A stretch of DNA of 64,000 nt from assembly GCA_023664625.1 (NCBI GenBank), contig JAMPFD010000005.1, positions 1-64,000 of the forward strand. Direction: 5' to 3'. The position numbers and the translations under genes are program-made. Every line of letters starts with the position of its first letter. The stretch's first letter is position 1. The notes under the pieces were generated by a model, which had not been told where the DNA came from, did not search any database, and worked only from the letters and a program-made list of their open reading frames with translations. Origin of the DNA: Bacillota bacterium (lineage in GTDB: Bacteria; Bacteroidota; Bacteroidia; Bacteroidales; Bacteroidaceae). This document shows, in pieces, positions 27,491 to 36,830 of the stretch.

Positions 27491-28096
27491 TTACTGGACC
27501 TCTATAAGTTCCACGTCAAAGATGAGGGTTGAGAAAGGAGGAATCGACGCTCCCGCACCGTGCTCGCCGTAGCCAAGGTTGTAAGGAATATAGAGGCGGT
27601 ACTTTGAGCCTTCGGACATGAGCTGCAGACCTTCTGTCCAGCCGGCGATGACACCGTTGAGAGGGAAAGAAATAGGTTCGCCGCGCTGTATGCTTGAGTC
27701 AAAGACGGTGCCGTCTGTAAGAAAGCCTTCGTAATGAACCTTTACCGTATCCGTTGCCTTAGGCTGCTTGCCGGTGCCCTGCACGAGGACTTCATACTGC
27801 AGGCCTGACGGTGTCTCGATGACTTTCGGGTTCTTGCGGTTCTCTGCAAGGTACTTCTCTCCTGCCTCCTTCGCGCCCTTTCCGGCCTCACGGCGACGCT
27901 CCATCTCACGCTCCTCCTGCTTCTGGAAGAATTCGTTGACAAGCTTCTGCGCATCCTGCTGTGAGACTTTTGCCTCTTTGCCTTCAAGCATATCCTTCAC
28001 AGCCTCCATGAAGTCTGCGATATTAATGTCCTTTGCTCCGAGTTGAGCAAGCTGTGTACCGATGCCGAGTCCCAGCGCGTAACTTAGTTTATCCAT
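27491..28096 (-). CDS. FKBP-type peptidyl-prolyl isomerase (no signal peptide)
   Basis: A 201-residue FKBP lacking an export signal when started at ATG 28096 (MDKLSYALGLGIG). The upstream in-frame extension is intergenic and not protein-like. It has a shorter FKBP_N region rich in Glu and Arg and a complete FKBP core: VHYEGFLTDGTVFDSSI, VIAGWTEGLQLMSEGS and IPYNLGYGEHGAG. Probably cytoplasmic, unlike its two neighbours. Confidence 0.92.
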   Translation of the reverse strand: MDKLSYALGLGIGTQLAQLGAKDINIADFMEAVKDMLEGKEAKVSQQDAQKLVNEFFQKQEEREMERRREAGKGAKEAGEKYLAENRKNPKVIETPSGLQYEVLVQGTGKQPKATDTVKVHYEGFLTDGTVFDSSIQRGEPISFPLNGVIAGWTEGLQLMSEGSKYRLYIPYNLGYGEHGAGASIPPFSTLIFDVELIEVQ

Positions 28097-28299
28097 GTTT
28101 TGTTGGTCGTTTTTATTGATTTTTACAATGTAAATGGCAACCGGCCCCAGGAGCCATCCTTGCCGCAACAGCCGTGAAAGCCGCAGGGGAATGTGTGTAC
28201 ATGCTGTATCTGCCCCATTGTCAGCCGTATGTTTACAGTTTACAAAATTACAAAATAATCCATTACCTGTGGTCTCTGTCCTTTAACCTTTAACCATTT

Positions 28300-30267
28300 T
28301 TAGAATTTACTGTTGACCTTTTCCCTGTCATATTTCAGTCCGAGTTCCGCGGCACGCTGTGCATTGCGGTAGCGGATCGTCTGTTTCTTCTCGCGTTTCT
28401 GTTTTCTCATCTCTGCCGGTTTCTGCCGGAAGAACGGCAGAGAACCTATGCTGAAAGTCGTGGTAAGGTCCCATTTCGCCTTGCATTCGACGGATTTGGG
28501 ATTGTAATAGACTTCCTCCGGCTGGAGGTCCAGGGAGTAATCGCCGGTGTCCCACTTGCCGTTGCGGTTGCGGTCCAGTATACACCGCATGTAATATGTT
28601 CCGGGAAGAAGATAGTAGAACTCGGCTGTATTGTCCTTGGCTATGCTTTCCGCCACTTGCTTCCCGCTTCGGTCAAGCAGCTGCACGATGACTTGGCACA
28701 GGCTGTCCCTCACGCCCTCGACATTGACGAAAAGGGAAGAGAACTCATCATCACCGGCAATCTTCACACTGAACTTCTTCGGGTCGGATACTTTTCCGTA
28801 GATGTCACGGAATGCAGCGGAATCGATTTCGAGGATATAGTCCGTGGCCGGCCTCCATTCTCCTCTTATGGCGTATGTCCGCGGAGGAAGACCGGCGGAG
28901 GAAATCTCCAGAGGCTCATCTGTGCGCATGGTGTCTGTCATGGTGTACAGGCGGACTTTATCATGGAAGATTGTATCGATCGGTGTGGGGAACTCCACGG
29001 TGATGCTCTTGTCAGGTGACATTCTGTTGCCTCCGCCGATATATTTCGGTTCGAGAGCGACAAGGCGCGGATCTCTTTCCGTAAACTCCCGGTTTTTCTT
29101 CTGTGCCTTCTCCAATGCCTTTTCCCATTTCTCCACATCCTCCTTGAGGAACTTCATGCGCTTTTCGTAAGGGACTTTGGCAAGGAAGTCTATCGTGTCG
29201 GTCTGTGATACAAGGGTTCCGAGACTGTCGGTCATCATGTAGCGCATGGCGACACGTAAGGTGTCCTGATTCACAAGCGCAGTGTCGCGCAGCCAATAGG
29301 TTATTGTGTCGCGCTGTTCCGTCGTCTCTATGACATAGGCTTCCTTATCATTGAAGTTCAGTGCCGTGAGCTCAGGAAGAGTGTCCGACGGCGTGCTGAA
29401 GTACACAGTGAAGCGGTTCGGTTCCTTGCGCTCCGCCTTTATGAGGTAGCGTGCCGTTGGAGTCTGGGTGAAAGAGCGCAGGCAGATGTCGTCAGGGACA
29501 TAGCGGACGTATGGCACACGGCGTATGTCGGCGATATGGAGGCTGTCTTTCCATATCGTATCCTGCCTTATATCGTCCTTGCAGGAAGGAACGATTATTT
29601 CGTGGCTGAACGCAAGCGGTTCTCCGCGCTGTGATAGCATGAAGTTCCCGTCACTGTCACCAAGAGCGTAGATACGGTATTTTCCCGGTGCGACACCTCT
29701 TATGACAAAGTGTCCGTCGGCATCCGTACGTCCCGTGCGGAGCATCGGTTCGGTGGTGAACGCCGAGTCCTCAAGGTTGGAATACAGTCCGACGAGCTGT
29801 CCTTTAACCGGCTCGAGGTCTTCGGCATTGACCACATAGCCGCTCACGGCGAGAGTGTCAATCCTGTCACCCGTTGAGAATACGAAGGTATAGTTCCCCA
29901 TAGGGTTGTTCTCATTGTTGTCCTTTATGGCGTCAGAGAAATCTATCGTATATGTGGTGTTTGCTTTCAGGGAGTCCCGCAGGTTGATGCGTATGGACTT
30001 TCCCGTGGTCTTTATGTCCGGCTGTTCTATTTGCGGAGGACAGATTACGATATTCTCCGTGGCATTGTCCAACTGGATGAACTCGTTGAAATATATGGCA
30101 AGACGCTTCTGTGTGACACCGGTGGCGCGCTCCTGCGGCATGGTCGCGACCACACGCGGAGGCACTTCATCGTACCATCCGCCGTCAGGCGCACCCATAC
30201 GGGCACAGCTGTGGAGAAGTATCGTTCCTGTTATGCCAAGGAATAGCATGGAGAGTCGGTTAAGCAT
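28300..30267 (-). CDS. Ig-like domain surface or periplasmic lipoprotein
   Basis: A 655-residue lipoprotein with lipobox LLHSC near residue 21 and the following RMGAPDGGWYDEVPP typical of a conserved Bacteroidetes family. An N-terminal Big_5/SbsA-type Ig-like domain (about 35-135, VATMPQERATGVT... IYFNEFIQL) is followed by a carboxypeptidase-regulatory-like fold (VSGYVVNAEDLEPVKGQLVG). Further beta-rich repeats follow, then a basic C-terminal tail. Exact role unknown; probably an envelope structural or assembly lipoprotein. It is next to the degenerate 22-bp repeat array, which lies in its 5' leader. Confidence 0.8.
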   Translation of the reverse strand: MLNRLSMLFLGITGTILLHSCARMGAPDGGWYDEVPPRVVATMPQERATGVTQKRLAIYFNEFIQLDNATENIVICPPQIEQPDIKTTGKSIRINLRDSLKANTTYTIDFSDAIKDNNENNPMGNYTFVFSTGDRIDTLAVSGYVVNAEDLEPVKGQLVGLYSNLEDSAFTTEPMLRTGRTDADGHFVIRGVAPGKYRIYALGDSDGNFMLSQRGEPLAFSHEIIVPSCKDDIRQDTIWKDSLHIADIRRVPYVRYVPDDICLRSFTQTPTARYLIKAERKEPNRFTVYFSTPSDTLPELTALNFNDKEAYVIETTEQRDTITYWLRDTALVNQDTLRVAMRYMMTDSLGTLVSQTDTIDFLAKVPYEKRMKFLKEDVEKWEKALEKAQKKNREFTERDPRLVALEPKYIGGGNRMSPDKSITVEFPTPIDTIFHDKVRLYTMTDTMRTDEPLEISSAGLPPRTYAIRGEWRPATDYILEIDSAAFRDIYGKVSDPKKFSVKIAGDDEFSSLFVNVEGVRDSLCQVIVQLLDRSGKQVAESIAKDNTAEFYYLLPGTYYMRCILDRNRNGKWDTGDYSLDLQPEEVYYNPKSVECKAKWDLTTTFSIGSLPFFRQKPAEMRKQKREKKQTIRYRNAQRAAELGLKYDREKVNSKF

Positions 30268-30284
30268 TCGGTCGTTTTGTTTCG

Positions 30285-30525
30285 GGAATTGTTATGAAAT
30301 GGTGACGGAATTGTTTCTGTGAGCCTCGGAAAGTATTGTCATGGGCCCCGGAAAGTATCATTGCAGGGCTTCATGATTGTCAGTGCAAGTATCGGGCACA
30401 GTCACTGAAAGTGTCTGAAACGGTTATGGCAATGCTCGGAGATTGCCGCCGCATATATCAGAAACCACCGGCAAAATGTCCAAGAACTGCAAGCGAAGAA
30501 CTCTGCAACTGCCAGCGAGAGACTC
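30285..30525. repeat. Degenerate 22-bp tandem repeat array
   Basis: The whole spacer between the lipoprotein start and the GH3-family stop can be cut into eleven units, ten of 22 bp and one of 21 bp, starting at 30285, 30307, 30328, 30350, 30372, 30394, 30416, 30438, 30460, 30482 and 30504. Most begin with G at position 2 and A at positions 4-5, and nearly all end in C (often CTC or ATC). The two clearest neighbours share GGAAAGTAT (30328 and 30350). Units are strongly diverged, so the array is inferred from phase and column bias rather than from identity. Confidence 0.5.
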
Positions 30526-32083
30526 AGGAATTGTTAGAATTAAGTTTCAGAAGTTGCTCGATATGTTCACGTGTATTGCTCAGACGCGGTACCTTATGCT
30601 GACCTCCGAGCTTGCCGCGCTGCTTCAGCCATAAATGGAACAGTCCCGGACGGGCCTTCACAATCTCAAGAGGCTGCAGCGTTATGCCCTTGAAACGCTT
30701 TGCTTCATAGTCTGAATTGATTTCCTGAAGCTTAGCATCGAGAAGAGAAGCGAACCGGCTGAGGTCCTCAGGTTCACGTGAGAACTCTATGAGCCATTGG
30801 TGGCGGCACTTGCCGTCGTCACCCATGAAGACCGGTGCGGCGGTATATTCCAGCACTTCCGCTCCTGTCTCAAGGCAAGCGTGTGCAAGTCCTTGCTCTG
30901 CATTGTCGACAATCAGCTCTTCACCGAAAGCGTTTATAAAATGCTTCGTACGGCCGGAGATGAAGAATTTGTAAGGATTGGTGCTCGTAAACTGTACAGT
31001 ATCGCCTATGACATAACGCCAGAGGCCGCAGCTTGTAGAGATTACCATGGCGTAGTTCTTACCGGTTTCCACGCCCCACAGCGGCACGATTTCAGGCAGT
31101 TCAGGCTTTGCACCCATCGGAGCTGCGAGATATTCGTTGAGTTTATCCAGTTCAGACATAGGCACAAACTCATAGAACACATCGTAGTCAAGCATCAGGA
31201 GCATGGACTTGTCATTCGGATCATTCTGTATTCCGAAGAAACCTTCCGAAGCGTTGTACGTCTCCTCATAGTGCATGTCTGACTTTGTGATAAGCTGTTC
31301 GTACTGCTTGCGGTAAGGAGTGAAGGCTATGCCGCCATGGAAAAACACCTCTATGTTCGGCCACACCTCTTCAAGATGCCGCTTTCCTGACAGCTCCATG
31401 ACACGGATGAGCACGGAGAGCATCCACGACGGTACGCCGGAGATGTTCGTAACGTTCTTGTTTAGCGTCTCCATCGCTATCCGTTCCCTCTTCACCTCAA
31501 AGTCCGAGAGGAGCGCGGTCTGCTTCTTCGGCACCCTGACCATGTTCGCAAGCGGATTGATGTTCTCGATAAGGATAGCAGAAAGGTCTCCGACGAGAGA
31601 GTTCTCGACATTATAATTGGCCTGATGCGAACCTCCCAGTATCAGTGCGCGGCCGTCAAAGATACGCGACTTAGGATTGTTCATCAGATAAACGGCTATG
31701 GAGTCCCTGCCTCCGGCATAGTGCATCCTCTGCAGCCCCTCCTTGGAAACAGGAATAAACTTGGACTTATCGTTGGTCGTTCCTGACGATTTGGCATACC
31801 ATCTGACTGTTCCGCGCCACAGAATGTCTTCCCCTCCACGGCGCATGCGGTCGATATCCTGCTTCAGGGATTCATAGTCGTTCAGCGGAAGGTCAGCTGC
31901 GAAAGTCTCATACCTGTTGATTGTCGAGAAAGCATATCGCCTTCCGTACTCTGTATCGTCAGCACGACAAAGCAGACTCTCCAGCACTTTCTGCTGAAGG
32001 TCTGCCCCGTGGTTGACATGTTTTTGCAGTTCACGCTGTCTTCTTTCAAAGTACAGCTTCTGCGCAATACTTGTTATACTCAT
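30524..32083 (-). CDS. GH3 auxin-responsive-promoter-family protein
   Basis: A 519-residue member of the GH3 family, the adenylating enzymes best known in plants for joining amino acids to jasmonate or auxin; bacterial members are mostly uncharacterised. Visible blocks: RWYAKSSGTTNDKSKFIPVS, the nucleotide-binding loop; TYNASEGFFGIQ; and TTSCGLWRYVIGDTVQF-like sequence (here STSCGLWRYVIGDTVQF), the ATP-site motif. C-terminal HQWLIEFSREP matches the family. No signal peptide. The function in this organism is unknown; acyl-adenylate or amide formation is expected from the fold. Confidence 0.88.
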   Translation of the reverse strand: MSITSIAQKLYFERRQRELQKHVNHGADLQQKVLESLLCRADDTEYGRRYAFSTINRYETFAADLPLNDYESLKQDIDRMRRGGEDILWRGTVRWYAKSSGTTNDKSKFIPVSKEGLQRMHYAGGRDSIAVYLMNNPKSRIFDGRALILGGSHQANYNVENSLVGDLSAILIENINPLANMVRVPKKQTALLSDFEVKRERIAMETLNKNVTNISGVPSWMLSVLIRVMELSGKRHLEEVWPNIEVFFHGGIAFTPYRKQYEQLITKSDMHYEETYNASEGFFGIQNDPNDKSMLLMLDYDVFYEFVPMSELDKLNEYLAAPMGAKPELPEIVPLWGVETGKNYAMVISTSCGLWRYVIGDTVQFTSTNPYKFFISGRTKHFINAFGEELIVDNAEQGLAHACLETGAEVLEYTAAPVFMGDDGKCRHQWLIEFSREPEDLSRFASLLDAKLQEINSDYEAKRFKGITLQPLEIVKARPGLFHLWLKQRGKLGGQHKVPRLSNTREHIEQLLKLNSNNS

Positions 32084-32141
32084 TCTTCCTATGTTAGGCG
32101 GATAACGGACATCACCGTCAGGGCTGTCATAATCCGCCGTT

Positions 32142-32187
32142 CAGAGGCATACACCTCTTCTTTTTTACGAGAAGGTGCATGCCTCTG
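32142..32187. repeat. Long imperfect inverted repeat
   Basis: CAGAGGCATACACCTCTTC (32142-32160) and GAGAAGGTGCATGCCTCTG (32169-32187) pair as a stem of roughly 16-19 bp with an 8-nt T-rich loop. It sits between the M16 peptidase 3' end and the GH3-family gene start. There is no following T tract on the minus strand, so it is not a standard terminator. Confidence 0.55.
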
Positions 32188-32277
32188 CCAGTAACAATAC
32201 CTTATTTATATTATATATATATGGTATAATGGTCCTTTTATTTTCTGTTCACACGGTGTCATCATGCTGCCCACGGA

Positions 32278-35106
32278 CTATTCCGGACGCATGACAACAC
32301 TGAGCTTATTGCCTGACACGAGCACCTTGTTCTTGAGGAAAGCCGAAATCTGCTCCGGCGTTACAGCCTCAACAATCTTCTTGTACTCTGTCAGTCCGTC
32401 AATGCCGTACTTGGTATATCCGTCAATAATGCCGGCCCAGTAAGCGTTTTTCTTGACGTTTACGTCAGCATCCTTGAGCAAGTTGGCCTTCACCTTTGCC
32501 ACGATCTCTGCGTCAGCGGTCTCAGAAAGCTTATCGATGTCCTGCTTGATGAGGTCAAGTGCAATGTCAACCTTCTCAGGAGTAGAGATCGGAGCATATA
32601 CCTGCATCATCACTTCTGTACCGAAGCGGTAAGGAGCGACTGTCAGATAAGCGCCGCAGGAGTAAGCTGCTCCGGCATCCTCACGTACGTCTTTCAGGAG
32701 CATCTGCGAGAGGACCTCACCTACATAAGTGGCAAGAACGTCATTTTCGAGAGTGTTGTCAACCTGTGCGTGGAGCACCTGCAGAATAGAAGGCTGAGGT
32801 GTTTCCATCTTACGCTTGAAATCCTTCACGACATTCCCCTTGAACAGTGTGCGCACATCCGTCACACCGGCCTTCTTTCCCTTACCGGGAAGCGAAGCGA
32901 TGTACTTGCATACGAGCGGGCGGATGGTCTCTTCGTCAAAGTTTCCTATGATGGTGAATGTGAAATCGTCAGCATTTGAGAAACGCTCACGCATGATCTG
33001 CAGACAACGGTCGAGACTTACGTTAGGAATGTCTGCCGCTGTCAGCGGTGCGAAGCGAGGATTATTGCAGTAGAGAGCCATTGTCAAGGTGTCTGAGAGT
33101 GCCGTTGCAGGCTGGAGGTCACGGTTCTTGAGCTGTGTCTCAAGGCCCTTCATGAGAGTATTGTATGCCTTCTCGTCCTTCTGCGGAGCAGTGAAATGGA
33201 GATAGAGGAGCTGCATCATTGTCTCAAGGTCCTTCGGTGTGGATTTACCATGCACGCCGCTGTAGACAAGGTTGCTGAGGTCAACGCTGACATTTGCCTG
33301 CTTTCCTGCAAGAGCTTTCTCAAGTTCGTTATTGGTAAAGTTACCGAGTCCGAATGTTCCTGTAACATAATTGATAAGTTTCATGTTACTGTTGTCAGCA
33401 TCGCCGTACAGGCACTTGCCGCCGTCAGCCCATCCGCGGAGGAGGACTTCATCATTCTTGAAATCAGTCTTCTTCAGTATAACCTTCGCACCGTTGGAGA
33501 GTGTCAGCTCTGTATATCCGAGCACATCGTTCTTTTTCTCAGACTTTATCTTGCCCGCCTTAAGCATGTTCTTCTCCGACACAAGCGGTTCGTCCTTCGT
33601 ATTGTCAACCCAAGCTTCCACGGCAAGGCCACGTCCTTCTGCAACCACCGCCTTCATGTCATCCACGGAAAGGTACTCGGCACCGTCCTTTTCCTGAGCG
33701 AAGCATGCGACGACAAGGTTTTTGTCCTCATTGATTGTTATTGACTCCTTCAGTCCCTGGTTGATGATGTCGAGAGGAAGCTGCTGTGCGAGTGCCTGCC
33801 ATATCTGGTAATCAGTCTCAGGGTCAGGCATTGCACTGCCGTCGAGGTAGTGGTTCACACACTGGCGGTAGAGTTCCGTATGCTTACGCTTGTCACGGTT
33901 AGAGTAAGCCTTTTCACGCTGTGAGAGGAATTCCTCCTTTGCACGTACGAACTCGCCTCCGGTGAAGCCGTATTCCTTCAGTCTCTTCAGCTCGCGCACT
34001 GCCGCAAGGAGAGCCTCGCGTGACTTGCCGTCCTTGGCAACCACGGTAACGTCGAATGCGTCCTTTGTCTTTGAGTAGATATAGTTGCCGTAAGAGAGTG
34101 TGAACTGTATGAACGGGCAGTCAGGTTCCTGTGCCAGTTCACGCATGCGGGAGTTGAACATCATGCATACGAGGTCGCTGAGATATGAGTTCATGTACTC
34201 CATCTGAGTATTCATCATCTCACGAGGCAGCGGGTCACTCTTCATGTCTATCATGAAAATAGAGTACTGCATCTCCTTGTCTTTGTCAAAGATATAGATA
34301 GCCTCCTCATTGTCGGGCACCTCCACAGGTGTCACATGAGCGGCATTCTCGTGTGCCTTTATCCCTCCGAAGAGTTCCTTTATCTTCTGTTCGGTATGGT
34401 CGACATCGATGTCGCCTATAACGATTATGGCCTGGTTCTCAGGGTGATACCATTTCTCATAGTAAGCGCGGAGAGCCTCCGGCTTGAAGTTGTCAACGAC
34501 CTCCATCGTACCTATCGGAAGGCGGTAGCCATACTTGCTGCCGGGATACATGGCAGGAAGGTTTCTCTCCAGCATTCTCTGCATGGCAGAATTGCGCATA
34601 GCCCACTCGCCGTGTATCACGCCGCGTTCCTTGTCAATCTCTTCAGGAAGGAGCGCAAGTCCGTTGGACCAGTCCTGAAGCACGAGGAGGCAGGAGTCAA
34701 GGGCTGTCTGACGTGCCGTAGGGACATTGTCAATATTGTAGACCGTCTGCTCTATTGAGGTATAGGCATTTAAGTCTGCACCGAACGCCACGCCAAGAGA
34801 GCGCAGGTACTCTATCATCTCATTACCCTTGAAATGCGTGGAGCCGTTGAACGCCATGTGCTCAAGGAAGTGGGCGAGACCACGCTGGTCATCGTTCTCC
34901 TGTATGGAGCCTACGCGCTGTGCGATATAGAAGTTCGCCACTTTCTCAGGATACGCATTGTGACGGACATAATAGGTCAGACCGTTGTCTAGCTTGCCGA
35001 TGCGCGTCTTCGGGTCAGTCGGCAGTTTCGGCAGCGCCGGCATCTGGGCGAGTGCGTAGGAGAGCACTGCGAACAGAGCGACGATGAATGTTAGAAACTT
35101 TTTCAT
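32278..35106 (-). CDS. M16-family zinc metallopeptidase (PqqL/pitrilysin-like)
   Basis: A 942-residue exported peptidase with a signal peptide (residues 1-20, ending ALA). The inverted zinc motif HFLEH is at residues 79-83, with the third ligand in the EIDKERGVIHGEW region about 75 residues later. The two-fold pitrilysin architecture is complete: an active N-terminal half, and an inactive C-terminal half with a conserved Arg/Tyr region (DVREDAGAAYSCGAYL). Likely degrades or processes peptides in the periplasm. It lies 98 bp after the LolC/E-type gene. Confidence 0.93.
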   Translation of the reverse strand: MKKFLTFIVALFAVLSYALAQMPALPKLPTDPKTRIGKLDNGLTYYVRHNAYPEKVANFYIAQRVGSIQENDDQRGLAHFLEHMAFNGSTHFKGNEMIEYLRSLGVAFGADLNAYTSIEQTVYNIDNVPTARQTALDSCLLVLQDWSNGLALLPEEIDKERGVIHGEWAMRNSAMQRMLERNLPAMYPGSKYGYRLPIGTMEVVDNFKPEALRAYYEKWYHPENQAIIVIGDIDVDHTEQKIKELFGGIKAHENAAHVTPVEVPDNEEAIYIFDKDKEMQYSIFMIDMKSDPLPREMMNTQMEYMNSYLSDLVCMMFNSRMRELAQEPDCPFIQFTLSYGNYIYSKTKDAFDVTVVAKDGKSREALLAAVRELKRLKEYGFTGGEFVRAKEEFLSQREKAYSNRDKRKHTELYRQCVNHYLDGSAMPDPETDYQIWQALAQQLPLDIINQGLKESITINEDKNLVVACFAQEKDGAEYLSVDDMKAVVAEGRGLAVEAWVDNTKDEPLVSEKNMLKAGKIKSEKKNDVLGYTELTLSNGAKVILKKTDFKNDEVLLRGWADGGKCLYGDADNSNMKLINYVTGTFGLGNFTNNELEKALAGKQANVSVDLSNLVYSGVHGKSTPKDLETMMQLLYLHFTAPQKDEKAYNTLMKGLETQLKNRDLQPATALSDTLTMALYCNNPRFAPLTAADIPNVSLDRCLQIMRERFSNADDFTFTIIGNFDEETIRPLVCKYIASLPGKGKKAGVTDVRTLFKGNVVKDFKRKMETPQPSILQVLHAQVDNTLENDVLATYVGEVLSQMLLKDVREDAGAAYSCGAYLTVAPYRFGTEVMMQVYAPISTPEKVDIALDLIKQDIDKLSETADAEIVAKVKANLLKDADVNVKKNAYWAGIIDGYTKYGIDGLTEYKKIVEAVTPEQISAFLKNKVLVSGNKLSVVMRPE

Positions 35107-35204
35107 TTTACTGTTTTATTTATTATACATAATGTGTTTTTGTGCCATAATCCTGCATCCCTGCCCTTTCCCGGGCATAAGCCTGTCCCCCCGTCCTTCA
35201 AGGC

Positions 35205-36431
35205 TCAGAGCAGGCGTCTTGTGAGATACCTTACCGGATAATAAACCGAGAGGAAGCCCACGGCTATCACGGTGACGAATATTACTGCCACGTCCGAGTA
35301 ATGGACACTGAGCGGATAAGCATCGACAATGAACGTCCCGCTGGATTCGCCCATGCCCACTATGCCGAACTCCTGCTGTATCCAGCACAGCAGCAAGCCG
35401 AGTCCGGTGCCGGCGACAGCACCGACAACGGATATGAGACTGCCCTCTATGAGAAAGATTCGCTCTATCAGGCTGTCAGAAGCACCGAGATGCCTCAGTG
35501 TCCTCACGTCGTCCTTCTTGTCAATTATGAGCATCGACAGTGAGCCGATGATGTTGAAACAGGCTATGACGAGGATAAACGTGAGGAAGATGTAGGCGAT
35601 TATCTTCTCTATCTTCATGATGCGGAAAGTGTCCTCCTGCTGTTCGAAACGGTCTTTTACGACGTACTTCCCGCCACAGATGGAGCGTATTTCTTCCTTG
35701 ACTTTCTCCATGTCCGTGCCTCGCTTCATGCGCAGGGCAAGGCTCGTTATCTCCCCCTGGCGGAAGAACAGGTTGCGTGCGAAGGTTATTGAGGTGAGGA
35801 TGTACTGCTTGTCGTACTTCGCCTGCTTCACGGAGAACACGCAGCCTGCCGACATAAGCGAGTCTACATTGAAAGCCTCTTCCGGATTGGCCATGTCAAG
35901 CTGTCCCTCCCGCTGCGGGGCGTAAATCTTCAGCCAGTCCTTCCAACAGACACCCGTACCGAGGTCTATCGCCACACGTATCCCCGGAATACCGTACTCA
36001 AGGTCAGCGGCATGGAGTGTGAAGTCGCCGTCTCCGACGAGTATGCTCCGTATGTCCGTGAGGTAAGGATAGTTATCTTCCACGCCCTTCACCCTCACCA
36101 TCATCTGCTTGTCTCCGTACACGGCAAGTGCCTGGTCCTCCACACACTCCGTGGCGACGTCCACCTGCGGCAGTTCCTTTACCCTCAGCAGCAGCGGGTC
36201 ATCGGCGGGACACGCCTTTCCCTTTGCCGGAAGGATTTCTATCTGCGGGTCAAAGGTTGTGAAGAGCGACGCCACAAGGTCGTGGAAACCGTTGAACACG
36301 GAGAGTACGATGATGAGAGCCATGGTTGCCACCACCACTCCTATGGCCGAGATGCCGGAGATAATGTTTATCGCATTGGTACTTTTCTTGGCGAACAAGT
36401 ACCTGCGGGCTATTGTTGTGGCTAATGACAT
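35205..36431 (-). CDS. LolC/LolE-type lipoprotein-releasing ABC permease
   Basis: A 408-residue inner-membrane permease of the FtsX/MacB/LolCE class. One N-terminal helix follows ATTIARRYLFAKK. A large periplasmic MacB-like domain spans about 45-250, and three C-terminal helices follow. In the canonical system it works with a LolD ATPase to release lipoproteins from the inner membrane. No LolD gene is nearby. The ATG at 36431 is directly preceded by an ACC-octamer leader. RbfA lies upstream on the same strand. Confidence 0.9.
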   Translation of the reverse strand: MSLATTIARRYLFAKKSTNAINIISGISAIGVVVATMALIIVLSVFNGFHDLVASLFTTFDPQIEILPAKGKACPADDPLLLRVKELPQVDVATECVEDQALAVYGDKQMMVRVKGVEDNYPYLTDIRSILVGDGDFTLHAADLEYGIPGIRVAIDLGTGVCWKDWLKIYAPQREGQLDMANPEEAFNVDSLMSAGCVFSVKQAKYDKQYILTSITFARNLFFRQGEITSLALRMKRGTDMEKVKEEIRSICGGKYVVKDRFEQQEDTFRIMKIEKIIAYIFLTFILVIACFNIIGSLSMLIIDKKDDVRTLRHLGASDSLIERIFLIEGSLISVVGAVAGTGLGLLLCWIQQEFGIVGMGESSGTFIVDAYPLSVHYSDVAVIFVTVIAVGFLSVYYPVRYLTRRLL

Positions 36432-36474
36432 TGTGCGGTTTTACGGTTGTTGGGCAGTGCGGTTATATGTGGAA
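36432..36474 (-). repeat. ACC-octamer leader repeat R6
   Basis: On the minus strand the sequence before ATG 36431 reads exactly four octamers, ACCGCACT, GCCCAACA, ACCGTAAA, ACCGCACA, followed at once by ATG. This shows that the repeat follows the sense strand of its gene, not a fixed chromosome strand, and also occurs outside the glycan locus. Confidence 0.7.
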
Positions 36475-36553
36475 ATTGTCTCACGGCAGAAAGATGCCGT
36501 GGTGCGTCCATAATCAATTCGCACTTATCATACATATTTTCAAGTTCTATTTA

Positions 36554-36641
36554 TTCGACCGATAAATCGGTCGTGAGAAGACGGGCGGAATCAAATCCGT
36601 GGGTTGCGACATTTCTTCTTACGACCGATTTATCGGTCGAA
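36554..36641. repeat. Inverted pair of CGACCG hairpin repeats
   Basis: Two 27-bp arms, 36554-36580 and 36615-36641, are inverted copies with a single mismatch. Each contains an 18-bp near-palindrome (CGACCGATAAATCGGTCG at 36556-36573; CGACCGATTTATCGGTCG at 36622-36639). A 34-bp centre contains CCGTGGGTTGCGAC (36597-36610), also found at the related site near 54.8 kb. The rest of the 399-bp gap 36432-36830 holds repeat R6 and no recognisable gene. Confidence 0.8.
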
Positions 36642-36830
36642 CAGATACCTATGGAATTATACAGACAACGGCATCAACTGTAAAAGAAACAGATACCGGA
36701 GGGCACTGTTGCGGCAGCGTGTCACCGCAGGGATATTTCGCGGCAAGTCCTCAGAACGTGAAGCTTATCACACGGACAGTGTGACGAGTTCCCTTCCCCA
36801 CTCCTGAGGAGGGCTCCCATGTCACAGAGG

